Of a stretch of DNA of 49,498 nucleotides, positions 10,103 to 19,455 are shown piece after piece (the first letter of the stretch is position 1; each line of letters starts with the position of its first letter). The notes beneath the pieces were generated by a model. The model saw nothing but the letters and a program-made list of their open reading frames with translations, had not been told where the DNA came from and searched no databases. This DNA is from Bacteroidaceae bacterium (GTDB lineage: Bacteria > Bacteroidota > Bacteroidia > Bacteroidales > Bacteroidaceae). The DNA lies in the NCBI GenBank assembly GCA_017547205.1, contig JAFYQH010000011.1, forward strand, positions 1-49,498. The letters are read 5' to 3'. The position numbers were made by a program, and so were the translations under genes.

Positions 10103-10675
10103 TCAGATTCTCTGGTCTATAGCTGCAAATATATCGGCCGAAATACGGTCCAAGTCACCGAGACCATTTATATAGCAGTGCTTTCCCTCATTCTTGTACC
10201 ACTCCTTCAAAGGGGAAGTCTGTTCGCGGTACACCACCAATCGTTTCTTTATAGTCTCCTCATTGTCATCGGCACGACCGGACTCCTGACCGCGTTTGAT
10301 GAGACGGTCCATCAGTTCGTCCTCTGGAACATCGAGTTCAATCATGGCCGTAACCTCTTGGCCACGTTTCTTGAGCATAGACTTGAGAGACTCCGCCTGC
10401 GCTATCGTCCTGGGGAAACCGTCAAAAATCACACCTTTCCCACCCGCAAGAGTATCGAACTTTGCCGCAAGTATGCTCACCATAAGGTCATCCGGAATCA
10501 GCTGGCCATTATCGATAAGAGCCTTCGCTGTCTTTCCCAGTTCTGACCCCGCGGCTATTTCGGCACGCAGCACATCTCCCGTGGATATATGGCCAATGCC
10601 ATACTTCTCAACTATTCTCTCGCTCTGTGTACCCTTGCCACTGCCGGGCGCACCAAAAATAACTATATTCAGCAT
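10103..10675 (-). CDS. adk: Adenylate kinase
   Basis: Adenylate kinase interconverts ATP + AMP and 2 ADP, setting cellular energy charge. The 190-residue product begins MLNIVIFGAPGSGKGTQ, with the P-loop at 8-17, the AMP-binding segment GHISTGDVLRAEI, the lid-preceding FDGFPRTIAQAESL and the RADDNEETIKKRL arginine region. It is a short-lid form without zinc cysteines, as usual in Bacteroidetes. It lies 10 nt after hpt in a purine-salvage operon. Confidence 0.97.
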   Translation of the reverse strand: MLNIVIFGAPGSGKGTQSERIVEKYGIGHISTGDVLRAEIAAGSELGKTAKALIDNGQLIPDDLMVSILAAKFDTLAGGKGVIFDGFPRTIAQAESLKSMLKKRGQEVTAMIELDVPEDELMDRLIKRGQESGRADDNEETIKKRLVVYREQTSPLKEWYKNEGKHCYINGLGDLDRISADIFAAIDQRI

Positions 10676-10685
10676 TGTACAAAAA

Positions 10686-11222
10686 TTATTCCACTACATC
10701 ATACACATCCGGGAGATTGCGTCCCAACCCATCGTAGTCAAGACCATAACCGACTATAAACCTGTCGGGAATCGTAAAGGCACTGTACTTCACTGTCACC
10801 GGGACCTGCAGCCTCGACGGCTTCACAAACAGCGATGCAATCGCCACCGATGCCGGATTGCCCGCCTCCAGAGTCTCAAGCATGCTTTTCATTGTCAGTC
10901 CTGTATCGACAATATCCTCAACAATTATCACATCACGCCCGGCGATGGACTCTGAAAGCCCAAGCATCTCACGCACTGCACCGGTTGAGTCGACTCCTTG
11001 GTACGACGACAGTTTTACGAAAGAAACCTCACACTCCAAATCAAGGTTGCGCATCAGTTCCGCCGCAAACATGAAACAACCGTTAAGGACACCAAGCAGA
11101 AGCGGACGCTTGCCTGCATAATCCCTGTTCATGGCCGCAGCCACGCGCTTAACTTCGGCAACAATCTCCTCATTCGAGATTGTCCTAACGAACTCTCTGT
11201 CATGTAATTTTATATTCGACAT
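10686..11222 (-). CDS. hpt: Hypoxanthine phosphoribosyltransferase
   Basis: Converts hypoxanthine or guanine plus PRPP to IMP or GMP (purine salvage, cytosol). The ATG at 11222 gives 178 residues starting MSNIKLHDREF. A frame extending to 11270 adds 16 residues that overlap the promoter and look unrelated. The PRPP-binding loop VEDIVDTGLT lies at 101-110 and the LLGVLNGCFMFAAEL segment at 42-56. It is first in hpt-adk-obgE. Confidence 0.93.
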   Translation of the reverse strand: MSNIKLHDREFVRTISNEEIVAEVKRVAAAMNRDYAGKRPLLLGVLNGCFMFAAELMRNLDLECEVSFVKLSSYQGVDSTGAVREMLGLSESIAGRDVIIVEDIVDTGLTMKSMLETLEAGNPASVAIASLFVKPSRLQVPVTVKYSAFTIPDRFIVGYGLDYDGLGRNLPDVYDVVE

Positions 11223-11267
11223 AACGGTTTTGTATAACAAAAATCGCCCCCCGGGGCATATTTTCCA

Positions 11268-11275
11268 CAAAAATA
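11268..11275 (-). promoter_or_regulatory. Promoter -7 element for hpt-adk-obgE
   Basis: Reads TATTTTTG on the minus strand, matching TAnnTTTG. Transcription would begin near 11262, about 40 nt before the hpt ATG. The leader contains a GC-rich dyad (GCCCC/GGGGC around 11246-11257) followed on the minus strand by a short T-run. The -33 element is unclear. Confidence 0.5.
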
Positions 11276-11401
11276 GAACAAAGTTCCAAAAAAAGGGAGA
11301 AATGCAAGCGGTTTTTTATCCTGAGAACTAAAAAAAAGCACGAATCGTCCTTATTAATAGAACTTAATGAGCATTTTGAGTTCCATTTAAAAACAATTTA
11401 C

Positions 11402-11409
11402 TATCTTCG
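11402..11409 (+). promoter_or_regulatory. Promoter -7 element for DUF4831-ffh-folD-capA
   Basis: TATCTTCG differs from TAnnTTTG by one base. A TTTG at 11375-11378 lies 23 nt upstream, slightly further than the usual 19-21. The start would be near 11416, about 40 nt before the ATG at 11455. Confidence 0.5.
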
Positions 11410-11454
11410 CGGCAGTTTGCAGATTCCACACAATCAAAAAAAAGCAAATAGCGC

Positions 11455-12516
11455 ATGAAAAGAATTCTATTCATTCTCCTATCAGTACTCTCCATCCCCG
11501 GCACCGCCCAAAATGGAATCTCCCCATTCCTTTCAGGAGTAAACGAGGGTATAACATACAGTCTCCCCGACACCAGAATCGAAGTGACAGTTGAAGCAGC
11601 CTGCATAACAAGAATACCCGGCGAGTTCAACAAGTATGCCGAGAGATTCCTGCGTATCGGCAATACCGTATCGAAGCAGGAAAGTTATTGGGAACTGGGT
11701 GACATCCAGGTCTCATTGGGCGGAAAGCCCAACCCCGAAAAGATGTACACCATCAAGCTTGGCTCTGCCGGTACAGCCGCCAACATCTCCAAGAACGACA
11801 GCGGCATAATAGCAAGCATCAACACTAAGCAAAGCAAAGCTGAGACCCCATCCGGCATCCCGGAGAGAAAGACAAGGGAGAAAATTGACGCGGGCCGGTA
11901 TATGACCGAAGAAATGTTGCAGGCAACCTCTACCGCAAGGCTCGCCGAACTTACAGCGAAGGAAATATACACCATCAGGGAGAGCAAGCTTGCCATAACA
12001 CGCGGACTGTCAGAGAACATGCCGAAAGACGGTCTTTCCATGCAACTCGTCCTTGACGAACTCGACAAGCAGGAGAGAGCCCTGACCGAAATGTTCACCG
12101 GCCGTACCGACACGACATACAGCAAGGTCATCTACACAATAGAGCCTACAGCCGAATGCGACACAGCCAAAGCTGTCCTTTTCCGCTTCTCAAGAAAACT
12201 GGGAGTCCTCGAAAAAGACGACCTTGCAGGCTCACCCGTATACTATAGCCTAAAGGACCTTAAAAGCGTAAAGTTCCCGACACCCGAAGAACTGGCAAAG
12301 AAAAAGACCGTGAAGAAGGAAGGCGTGTGCTACAACATTCCCGGCAAAGCCGAATTTGAAGTATACACACCGACAAGAATTCTGCACAGGAGCGAGATTC
12401 CATTGGCACAGCTCGGCACAACAGAAGTCCTTTCAAGGACACTATTCGGAAAAGACACCGACACAAAGGTTATGTTCGACACCGCAACAGGCGCAATCAT
12501 AAGCATCGAAAAGTAA
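11455..12516 (+). CDS. DUF4831 family exported protein
   Basis: A 353-residue protein of unknown function, recognised by its resemblance to the Bacteroidales DUF4831 family (GITYSLPDTRIEVTVEA, FNKYAERFLRI, NPEKMYTIKL, IIASINTK). A signal peptide (MKRILFILLSVLSIPGTA) should be cut before Gln20, placing the protein in the periplasm and making it a candidate glutaminyl cyclase substrate. The middle is rich in charged helices (about residues 120-200). It heads a plus-strand set, 19 nt before ffh. The function cannot be inferred from ffh; the link may be only transcriptional. Confidence 0.8.
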   Translation: MKRILFILLSVLSIPGTAQNGISPFLSGVNEGITYSLPDTRIEVTVEAACITRIPGEFNKYAERFLRIGNTVSKQESYWELGDIQVSLGGKPNPEKMYTIKLGSAGTAANISKNDSGIIASINTKQSKAETPSGIPERKTREKIDAGRYMTEEMLQATSTARLAELTAKEIYTIRESKLAITRGLSENMPKDGLSMQLVLDELDKQERALTEMFTGRTDTTYSKVIYTIEPTAECDTAKAVLFRFSRKLGVLEKDDLAGSPVYYSLKDLKSVKFPTPEELAKKKTVKKEGVCYNIPGKAEFEVYTPTRILHRSEIPLAQLGTTEVLSRTLFGKDTDTKVMFDTATGAIISIEK

Positions 12517-12535
12517 CAATAAAATATATACTAAA

Positions 12536-13870
12536 ATGTTTGAAAACCTAAGCGAGCGTCTTGAGCGCTCATTCAAGATACTTAAGGGAGAAGGACGCAT
12601 TACTGAGGTAAACGTTGCCGAAACACTTAAGGATGTACGCAAGGCACTGCTTGATGCCGACGTCAACTACAAGGTCGCAAAGACCTTTACTGACACAGTA
12701 AAGAACAAAGCCATAGGCCAGAATGTACTCACTTCCATCCATCCAAGCCAATTGATGGTAAAGATTGTACATGATGAGCTCACCACCCTCATGGGAGGCG
12801 ACACCGCAGAGGTCAATTACGAGGGACACCCGGCCATCATCCTTATGTCCGGCCTTCAAGGTAGCGGTAAGACCACATTCTCGTCAAAGCTGGCCAACTA
12901 CCTAAAGAAGAAAAAAAACCGCAACCCGCTGCTTGTTGCCTGTGACGTATACCGTCCCGCAGCCATCGACCAGCTGAAGGTTCTAGGCGAGGCCATCGGT
13001 ATTCCAGTATACAGCGAACCCGACAGCAAGGACCCGGTACAGATTGCACTCAACGCCATAAAGGAGGCAAAGGCAAAGAGCTACAATCTGGTAATCATTG
13101 ATACCGCCGGCCGTTTGGCTGTCGACGAAGCTATGATGAACGAGATTGCAGCCATAAAGGAAGCCGTAAAGCCGACCGAGACACTCTTCGTTGTCGACTC
13201 AATGACAGGACAGGACGCTGTGAACACAGCAAAGGAGTTCAACGACCGACTCGACTTCACAGGTGTCATACTGACCAAACTCGACGGTGACACACGCGGT
13301 GGTGCCGCACTCTCAATACGAACGGTAGTCACCAAGCCAATCAAGTTCATCGGTACTGGAGAGAAGATGGAAGCCATAGACCAATTCCACCCAAGCCGTA
13401 TGGCTGACCGAATTCTTGGAATGGGTGATGTCGTCTCCCTGGTAGAGCGCGCTCAAGAGCAGTTCGATGAGGAGGAAGCAAAGAAACTTCAGCGCAAGCT
13501 CGCCCGCAACCAATTCGATTTCAACGACTTCCTCAGCCAAATTGAACAAATCAAAAAGATGGGCAACATCAAGGAACTCATGGCAATGATTCCGGGAGTA
13601 GGAAAGGCAGTAAAGGACCTTGATATTGACGACAACGCCTTCAAGGGAGTAGAGGCCATCATACGTTCCATGACCCCCCAGGAGCGTGCAAACCCCGACA
13701 TCATCAACAACTCACGCAAGGAGAGAATCGCACGTGGCAGTGGCACGACCCTGCAAGAGGTGAACCGTCTTATGAAGCAATTCGAGCAGATACGCAAGAC
13801 CATGAAGACCGTTGCCGGGGGAAAGTTCGGCAACATGATGGGCGGAATGATGCCGAGGATGAAGCGTTGA
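12536..13870 (+). CDS. ffh: Signal recognition particle protein Ffh
   Basis: Ffh is the SRP54 GTPase that binds signal sequences with 4.5S RNA and hands ribosomes to FtsY at the membrane. The 444-residue protein has the N domain at 1-90, the G domain with GLQGSGKTT at 106-114, DTAGR at 189-193 and TKLDGDTRGG, and the Met-rich M domain from about 300 ending MMGGMMPRMKR. Length is normal. It lies between DUF4831 and folD (36-nt gap). No 4.5S RNA gene is evident nearby. Confidence 0.98.
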   Translation: MFENLSERLERSFKILKGEGRITEVNVAETLKDVRKALLDADVNYKVAKTFTDTVKNKAIGQNVLTSIHPSQLMVKIVHDELTTLMGGDTAEVNYEGHPAIILMSGLQGSGKTTFSSKLANYLKKKKNRNPLLVACDVYRPAAIDQLKVLGEAIGIPVYSEPDSKDPVQIALNAIKEAKAKSYNLVIIDTAGRLAVDEAMMNEIAAIKEAVKPTETLFVVDSMTGQDAVNTAKEFNDRLDFTGVILTKLDGDTRGGAALSIRTVVTKPIKFIGTGEKMEAIDQFHPSRMADRILGMGDVVSLVERAQEQFDEEEAKKLQRKLARNQFDFNDFLSQIEQIKKMGNIKELMAMIPGVGKAVKDLDIDDNAFKGVEAIIRSMTPQERANPDIINNSRKERIARGSGTTLQEVNRLMKQFEQIRKTMKTVAGGKFGNMMGGMMPRMKR

Positions 13871-13906
13871 CAATAATTCATTTCACGAACCATAAACTTC
13901 AACCAT

Positions 13907-14788
13907 ATGCAACTCATTGACGGCAAGGCTGTAGCAGCAGCAATAAAGAAGGAGATAGCAACAGAAGTCGAGAACATCCTGGCCAACGGCGGCAAAAGGC
14001 CACATCTGGCAGCCATACTGGTAGGGCACGACGGAGGCAGCGAAACCTATGTCGCCAACAAGGTAAAGGCATGCGAAGAGTGCGGCTTCAAATCCACGCT
14101 CATACGCTATGAAGCCGACATTACCGAGGAAGAACTCCTCAAAAAAGTCGGTGAACTGAACAATGACCCGGATGTTGACGGGTTCATAGTTCAGCTACCG
14201 CTCCCCAAGCACATGGACGAACAGAAGATTACAGAAGCCATAGACTACCGCAAGGATGTTGACGGATTCCACCCCGTGAACGCCGGGAGACTTGCCATAG
14301 GACTTCCGTGCTTCCTGTCAGCAACCCCCAACGGAATTATGGAACTGCTTGCCAGATACGGCATTGAGACCAGAGGCAAGAAATGCGTAGTACTCGGACG
14401 CAGCAACATTGTAGGCAAGCCCATGGCAAACCTCATGATGCAGAAGCAGACACCCGGTGACGCGACAGTGACCGTATGCCACAGCCACACGCTGAACATT
14501 GCCGACGAATGCCGCAGTGCCGACATCATCATTGCAGCACTGGGACAACCACACTTCCTCAAGGCCGACATGGTCAAGGAGGGTGCAGTCGTAATAGACG
14601 TAGGCACGACACGCGTACCCGACGAAACGAGGAAATCGGGATTCAGGCTTTGCGGTGATGTCGACTTCGACAACGTAGCGCCCAAATGTTCATATATAAC
14701 CCCCGTCCCGGGCGGTGTAGGCCCCATGACCATCGTATCCCTCATGAAGAATACCCTGCTTGCCGGAAAACGCGAGATATACAAATGA
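13907..14788 (+). CDS. folD: Bifunctional methylenetetrahydrofolate dehydrogenase/cyclohydrolase
   Basis: FolD oxidises 5,10-methylene-THF to methenyl-THF (NADP+) and hydrolyses it to 10-formyl-THF, feeding purine and formyl-Met synthesis. The 293-residue protein has the catalytic region [14 protein letters not shown] (Lys near 49), the family signature [13 protein letters not shown], and the dinucleotide site [17 protein letters not shown] near 163-180, ending with [10 protein letters not shown]. The stop overlaps the CapA-like start as ATGA. Confidence 0.97.
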   Translation: MQLIDGKAVAAAIKKEIATEVENILANGGKRPHLAAILVGHDGGSETYVANKVKACEECGFKSTLIRYEADITEEELLKKVGELNNDPDVDGFIVQLPLPKHMDEQKITEAIDYRKDVDGFHPVNAGRLAIGLPCFLSATPNGIMELLARYGIETRGKKCVVLGRSNIVGKPMANLMMQKQTPGDATVTVCHSHTLNIADECRSADIIIAALGQPHFLKADMVKEGAVVIDVGTTRVPDETRKSGFRLCGDVDFDNVAPKCSYITPVPGGVGPMTIVSLMKNTLLAGKREIYK

Positions 14789-15915
14789 AAGAAGCTGTAC
14801 GCTTTCTGACCACACTATTGCTGTATTGTGCCGTATCTGCAGAACTGGCGGCACAATACAGCAATATTCCTATGCACAAGATTGACCTTGTCTTTGCCGG
14901 CGACGCCATGCAACACGAGACACAATTAAGAATGGCAAAGGGTGAAAACGGGAAATACAGCTACTCGTCATACTACAGGCACATCTCACCAGAGATAAAG
15001 AATGCCGACATTGCTGTAATAAACCTTGAGACCCCCATAGACACAAAAGGCTTCTCGGGCTATCCATCATTCTGTGCCCCCGACAGTTTCCTGTACGCAA
15101 TAAGCGATGCTGGCTTCAATGTGATGTTGCTGGCAAATAACCATATATTCGACAGAGGAAAGAGCGGAGCACTCCACACAATAGGCCTCATCGACAGCAT
15201 AGGAAAGAGCTACTGCGGTGTATACCGCAACATGGAAGAGAGAGACTCCCTGCACCCTTTGATAATCGAAAAAGGCAATGTAAAGGTCGCCCTGCTCAAC
15301 TACACCTACGGTACCAACGGCAGGACAGCCCCGCCACCCATGGTAGTAAACCTCATAGACAAAGAGGTGATGGCCAGTGACATCAAAAAGGCAAGAGAAC
15401 TCAAGGCCGATGTTATAATAGCATGCATGCACTGGGGTGACGAATACCTGAATACCCCACCAAAAAGAATAAAGGAGATGACCAACTGGCTACTGGCACA
15501 AGGTGTAGACCACATAATTGGCCATCACCCACATGTAATACAGCCCATAGAAATAAAGAGAGACACCATAAGTCCCAAGAAACATGCGGTAGCCTATTCC
15601 CTGGGCAATATTGTATCGAACATGCGCAAGCGCCATACCGACGGAGGAATCTTGCTGCGCATGCGGTTAAGGCGAATACTGAACTACACAAGGCTCTCTT
15701 CGTTGCAATACCTGCTCACATGGATTACCCCGACAAACAGTAACGGAACCAGAGACTTCACCATTCTCCCGGCAGCAACGACAGAATTCGACAACAACAC
15801 CCACGCAACGTTCAGATTGAACCAGTTCCTGGAAGATACGCGTACCCTCTTCAAGAACCACAACAGGGGAGACATCAAGGAATTTTTCCTAGACTCCGTA
15901 AAAATCACTCGATAA
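14785..15915 (+). CDS. CapA-family (PGA_cap) metallophosphatase-like exported protein
   Basis: A 376-residue member of the CapA family, which has a calcineurin-like metallophosphoesterase fold. The name comes from poly-gamma-glutamate capsule synthesis, but that role is not implied here: no capB or capC is present. A signal peptide ends ELAA before Gln25. Metal-site-like motifs follow in order: [36 protein letters not shown] and SLGN. The ATG at 14785 overlaps the folD stop, fits the signal peptide, and is preferred to an upstream in-frame start inside folD. The 3' end overlaps the opposing DUF3256 gene by 11 bp. Confidence 0.85.
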   Translation: MKEAVRFLTTLLLYCAVSAELAAQYSNIPMHKIDLVFAGDAMQHETQLRMAKGENGKYSYSSYYRHISPEIKNADIAVINLETPIDTKGFSGYPSFCAPDSFLYAISDAGFNVMLLANNHIFDRGKSGALHTIGLIDSIGKSYCGVYRNMEERDSLHPLIIEKGNVKVALLNYTYGTNGRTAPPPMVVNLIDKEVMASDIKKARELKADVIIACMHWGDEYLNTPPKRIKEMTNWLLAQGVDHIIGHHPHVIQPIEIKRDTISPKKHAVAYSLGNIVSNMRKRHTDGGILLRMRLRRILNYTRLSSLQYLLTWITPTNSNGTRDFTILPAATTEFDNNTHATFRLNQFLEDTRTLFKNHNRGDIKEFFLDSVKITR

Positions 15916-16525
15916 CAAAGGAAGAACCGTTCCAACGATATACCAGACAGCGCAGCAACGGCTCAACAACAGCCGCATCCTCCCTGTTCATATAACCAGG
16001 CATGGTATATTCGGCGACAAGAGTATTGTCCGCCGCATTCAGTTTCAACGAAACAAGATATATGTCGCATTTGTCCACATAACGGCCAAGCGTATCGGAA
16101 TCAACAAAGAAATCCCTGATAGCAGGAGCCTTGAAGAGCGCTTCACTGTCCAGTCTTCTCCACCCACGGTCGAAGAAAGCCACACGGCTGTCCTCAACCT
16201 CAGCCTTCACACTATTGACCACGCACATTATTGAATCTCCGCCATAAGGCAGCATCTTCATCTGCATTGACGAAGAAGGCGTTGTCTGCAGAAAAAGATA
16301 ATTCCCAGTCAGTTCCTTTAGCACACTCTCGCAATCAAGCTTGTTTGTAACCCTGGCCTTCATTCCGGCCTTCAGATACTCTATAAAGTCAGAACGGTCG
16401 AGCCTCGTCAATAGAGGCATGACAGAATCAGGAGTGTCAAGATACATCTCCCTGAAACTCTGTGCACATACCGCAGAAGGAGCTGCGAGCATCAACAACA
16501 GACATATGTATATATACTTCATCAT
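15905..16525 (-). CDS. DUF3256 family exported protein
   Basis: A 206-residue Bacteroidales protein of unknown function resembling the DUF3256 family (DTPDSVMPLLTRLDRSDFIEYLKAGMKARVTNKLDCESVLKELT). The signal peptide MMKYIYICLLLMLAAPSAVCA is followed by Gln23, another predicted pyroglutamate N-terminus. The start overlaps the stop of the upstream transporter as ATGA. It ends the 20709-15905 operon and its last 11 bp overlap the convergent CapA-like gene. Confidence 0.8.
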   Translation of the reverse strand: MMKYIYICLLLMLAAPSAVCAQSFREMYLDTPDSVMPLLTRLDRSDFIEYLKAGMKARVTNKLDCESVLKELTGNYLFLQTTPSSSMQMKMLPYGGDSIMCVVNSVKAEVEDSRVAFFDRGWRRLDSEALFKAPAIRDFFVDSDTLGRYVDKCDIYLVSLKLNAADNTLVAEYTMPGYMNREDAAVVEPLLRCLVYRWNGSSFVIE

Positions 16526-17421
16526 TTCGAGCCCAAATATAAGAAGAATAATCCAATTATTATCAACAAAAGGTCAACTGCCTTGCTTTTGAGATTCTTC
16601 TCGTGCAACAGGAAAGCGCCGAAAGCGAACGACACGACAACGCTGCCACGCCGTATCATGGAGACCACAGCAATAAGCGCACCATCCTGCGAGAGTGACG
16701 AGAAATAACAGAAATCTGCCAAGCCAAGAAAAACCGATATCATGGGAATAGCCCAATGCCAATGAAACTTACGGCTGCGCTGCGCTGTCGAAAAGAGATT
16801 CAGTGCACACACGATGCACCCCATGAGAATGCACTGATAGAGATTGAACCACGACTGCACCAATATCGGTTCTAGCGAACGCATCAGGAACTTGTCATAC
16901 AAGGCACTCACAGCACCAAAGAGTGCAGCCAGAGCCACAAACGCCACCCAACGGTTATTCACAAAATCTATCCCCTCGCGCTTGCTGCTGCGCCCCAGAA
17001 GATAAACCGACAGAATTGCGATGACCACTCCAATCCATTGGCACGCATTCAGCGTTTCTCCGAAAATCAGAAGCGCGCCCAGCAGCACAATTACAGGACG
17101 TGTCGACTGTATAGGGGAGACCACCGTTATAGGCAGATGCTTAATGCCAAGATAACCGCACAGCCACGAACTGAGCACTATGACAGCCTTTATGACCAGC
17201 AATAGATGCACATCGGCACCTGCAACAGGAACAAACAGGGGCCCCGACGTAATTACCCCTGCATATGAAAGTATAATGAACGGTGCGAAAAGTATTGTCG
17301 AGAAAAGTGTATTCAAGAAAAGCACTGCTACTACGGAATTATCCTTTAGCGATACCTTCTTGAAGAAATCATAGCAACCCAGGAGAGATGCCGACAAGAA
17401 TGCCAATACCGCCCACATCAT
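16522..17421 (-). CDS. DMT superfamily (EamA-type) transporter
   Basis: A 299-residue inner-membrane protein with about ten predicted helices in two repeats, as in EamA drug/metabolite transporters. The repeat ends SPIQSTRPVIVLLGALLIFGETLNACQWIGVVIAILSVYLLG, and the second half ends SMIRRGSVVVSFAFGAFLLHEKNLKSK, the family pattern of an E-x-L loop at the end of each half. Substrate unknown. It overlaps truA (ATGA) upstream and DUF3256 (ATGA) downstream. Confidence 0.85.
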   Translation of the reverse strand: MMWAVLAFLSASLLGCYDFFKKVSLKDNSVVAVLFLNTLFSTILFAPFIILSYAGVITSGPLFVPVAGADVHLLLVIKAVIVLSSWLCGYLGIKHLPITVVSPIQSTRPVIVLLGALLIFGETLNACQWIGVVIAILSVYLLGRSSKREGIDFVNNRWVAFVALAALFGAVSALYDKFLMRSLEPILVQSWFNLYQCILMGCIVCALNLFSTAQRSRKFHWHWAIPMISVFLGLADFCYFSSLSQDGALIAVVSMIRRGSVVVSFAFGAFLLHEKNLKSKAVDLLLIIIGLFFLYLGSK

Positions 17422-18167
17422 AGGAATATCTCATTGGGGTATTCCACGCCTACAAGGAACAGGGCTTCGCCCATTGCAGAGTCGCCGGCATCGCCGCGTG
17501 ACTTGCTCTCTATTACCGCACGGAAGCCGTCTATATCCATTTTCCCACGCCCAACCATGAGCAACGTACCCACAATGGCACGCACCATATTCCGCAGGAA
17601 ACGGTCGGCCTCAATCTCAAAGACCCACTCATGCTCCCCAACCTTGCGCCATACGGCATGTGTCACTCTGCAGTTGTTAGTCTTGACATCGGTATGCAAT
17701 TTGCTAAAACTGGTGAAATCGGTATACTCATACAGCAGTTCTGCGGCCTTGTTCATGGCCTCGAAATCCACTCCGGGCATGACCCTGCATGCATACCGCC
17801 TCGCAAAAGGGGATTTTGCCGTCACCACCCTGTAGTTATATCTGCGCGAAACGGCATCGAAACGTGCGTGGGCGTCATCCTTCACCCGTCGTACGCCAGT
17901 GACCGCAATATCAGGCGGCAGCATCTTATTTAGCTTATAGACAAGCTGCACGGTATCCACCTCGCAGGGGAAGTCGCCGTGTGCCACCATGCATTCGGCA
18001 TTCACTCCGGCATCGGTACGCCCGGCCCCTACAAGCGGTACAGGCTGGCGAATAAGCTTCTCGAGAGCATCCTCAAGAACCTCCTGCACTGTCACCGCGT
18101 TAGGTTGCACTTGCCAACCATGGTACGCAGCCCCGTCATATGAGAAATATATAAAATAGCGCGGCAT
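17418..18167 (-). CDS. truA: tRNA pseudouridine(38-40) synthase
   Basis: TruA makes pseudouridine at positions 38-40 of the tRNA anticodon arm. From the ATG at 18167 the product has 249 residues starting MPRYFIYFSYDGAAYHGWQ. The catalytic GRTDAGV has Asp52, and FLRNMVRAIVGTLLMVGRG is the C-terminal family motif. An upstream frame to 18200 overlaps rsmE and is not needed. The start shares one base with the rsmE stop (TGATG). Confidence 0.95.
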   Translation of the reverse strand: MPRYFIYFSYDGAAYHGWQVQPNAVTVQEVLEDALEKLIRQPVPLVGAGRTDAGVNAECMVAHGDFPCEVDTVQLVYKLNKMLPPDIAVTGVRRVKDDAHARFDAVSRRYNYRVVTAKSPFARRYACRVMPGVDFEAMNKAAELLYEYTDFTSFSKLHTDVKTNNCRVTHAVWRKVGEHEWVFEIEADRFLRNMVRAIVGTLLMVGRGKMDIDGFRAVIESKSRGDAGDSAMGEALFLVGVEYPNEIFL

Positions 18168-18868
18168 CAGATTTCGTTCTTGAGTATATAAGTGTGACAA
18201 GCCACCAGACCGGCTGTCTCGGTCCTCAAACGGGAACTGCCGAGACTTACAGGCACATAGCCGGCCTTTATTGCCATATCAACCTCCTCGGAACTGAAAT
18301 CTCCTTCGGGACCGATAAGTATCGTAGCATCCTCGCCCGGTACAAGGACATCCTTGAGCAGGACTCTCTCACCTTCGTGGCAATGTGCAATAAACTTCGC
18401 ACCGGAACGCTCGACAGCCACAAACTTCCTGAAATCGGTAATCTCCCCGACAACAGGCTTATGATACTTGAGCGACTGCTTCATAGCCGACACCACAATA
18501 CGCTCCACACGGTCACACTTTACCACCTTGCGCTCCGAGAAGCGGCAGTTAAGGAATGTCAGCGCATCCAGTCCTATCTCTGTAGCCTTTTCTGCAAGCC
18601 ACTCCATGCGGTCCATATTCTTTGTCGGAGCTATAGCCACATGTATGTTGCCCTTCCAGTTCTTCGGCATCGCAACGCCTTCAACAGTCTCAACAAGACA
18701 ATGTTTACCGTTTATTGAGGCTATGCGAGCCTTATAAAGCGAACCTTTACCGTCTGTTATCTCAAGTTCCGCCCCAACTGCAAGACGCAGAACACGCAGA
18801 GCGTGGGCAGCCTCCTCTTCGGACAGTTCCCAACGCTCTGATATATCAGGTACATAGAATAGTGCCAT
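18167..18868 (-). CDS. rsmE: 16S rRNA (uracil(1498)-N3)-methyltransferase
   Basis: RsmE methylates U1498 of 16S rRNA using SAM. The 233-residue protein has an N-terminal PUA-like domain (about 1-70) and a C-terminal SPOUT knot with ATEIGLDALTFLNCRFSERK and ILIGPEGDFSSEEVDMAIKAGYVPVSLGSSRLRTETAGL. It lies 2 nt after the bifunctional nuclease gene and overlaps truA by one base. Confidence 0.94.
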   Translation of the reverse strand: MALFYVPDISERWELSEEEAAHALRVLRLAVGAELEITDGKGSLYKARIASINGKHCLVETVEGVAMPKNWKGNIHVAIAPTKNMDRMEWLAEKATEIGLDALTFLNCRFSERKVVKCDRVERIVVSAMKQSLKYHKPVVGEITDFRKFVAVERSGAKFIAHCHEGERVLLKDVLVPGEDATILIGPEGDFSSEEVDMAIKAGYVPVSLGSSRLRTETAGLVACHTYILKNEI

Positions 18869-18870
18869 TA

Positions 18871-19449
18871 TTATAGATCGTTTTCTTTCGTATTCATGTC
18901 ATCCCCGGCAACCGGATGACGGGAATCAATCTCCTCCTTCAGTTTCATCGCCAGTTCATAGTTCTCCACCTTCACCGCATTCTCCATGGCCACCCTCAAG
19001 GTATCCTCATCGGCAGCCGTTATAGGAATTGATATTGCCCCATTACGTTCATCGTGTATGCACATGCGGTTCAAAAGTCCGTCATCGATATATATGGGTG
19101 CATCCGCCCTCAATGCAATGGCAATGGCATCACTCGTACGTGCATCGACAAGCCTGATATCATTGCCCTGCCTGTAGCATAGTTGCGAATAGAAGGTTCC
19201 GTCCTCAATCCTGTTTATATATACATGCTGCAACTCTATTCCGAATTCCGCAGTAAGCGAACCGAAGAGGTCATGTGTCAGCGGGCGGTCAGTCTCCAGC
19301 TTCCTAAGGGCAAATGCTATCGCCTGCGCCTCAAGGAAACCTAGAGCTACAATAATCTTGCGCAGCCCCTCCTTTTCCTGCAGCATGAGCACATGTGCAC
19401 GGCGGTCAGTCACCTTGGACATAATATCGGAGACAACGAGTTCAACCAT
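18871..19449 (-). CDS. Bifunctional nuclease-family protein (DUF151) with a UVR motif
   Basis: A 192-residue protein with an N-terminal BFN/DUF151 domain (about 25-135; signature segments LPIIVAL-like KIIVALGFLEAQAIAFALRK and DARTSDAIAIALRADAPIYID) and a C-terminal UvrB/UvrC-type helix (LRVAMENAVKVENYELAMKLKEEID, about 155-180). Family members have been reported with DNase/RNase activity; the cellular role here is unknown. It is 6 nt after the nucleoside symporter and 2 nt before rsmE. Confidence 0.88.
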   Translation of the reverse strand: MVELVVSDIMSKVTDRRAHVLMLQEKEGLRKIIVALGFLEAQAIAFALRKLETDRPLTHDLFGSLTAEFGIELQHVYINRIEDGTFYSQLCYRQGNDIRLVDARTSDAIAIALRADAPIYIDDGLLNRMCIHDERNGAISIPITAADEDTLRVAMENAVKVENYELAMKLKEEIDSRHPVAGDDMNTKENDL

Positions 19450-19455
19450 AACCTG

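Noticed and set aside
14785-15915. Poly-gamma-glutamate capsule locus suggested by the CapA-like protein
   Set aside because: No capB, capC or capE homologue is adjacent; the neighbours are folD and DUF3256, so only the fold is supported.
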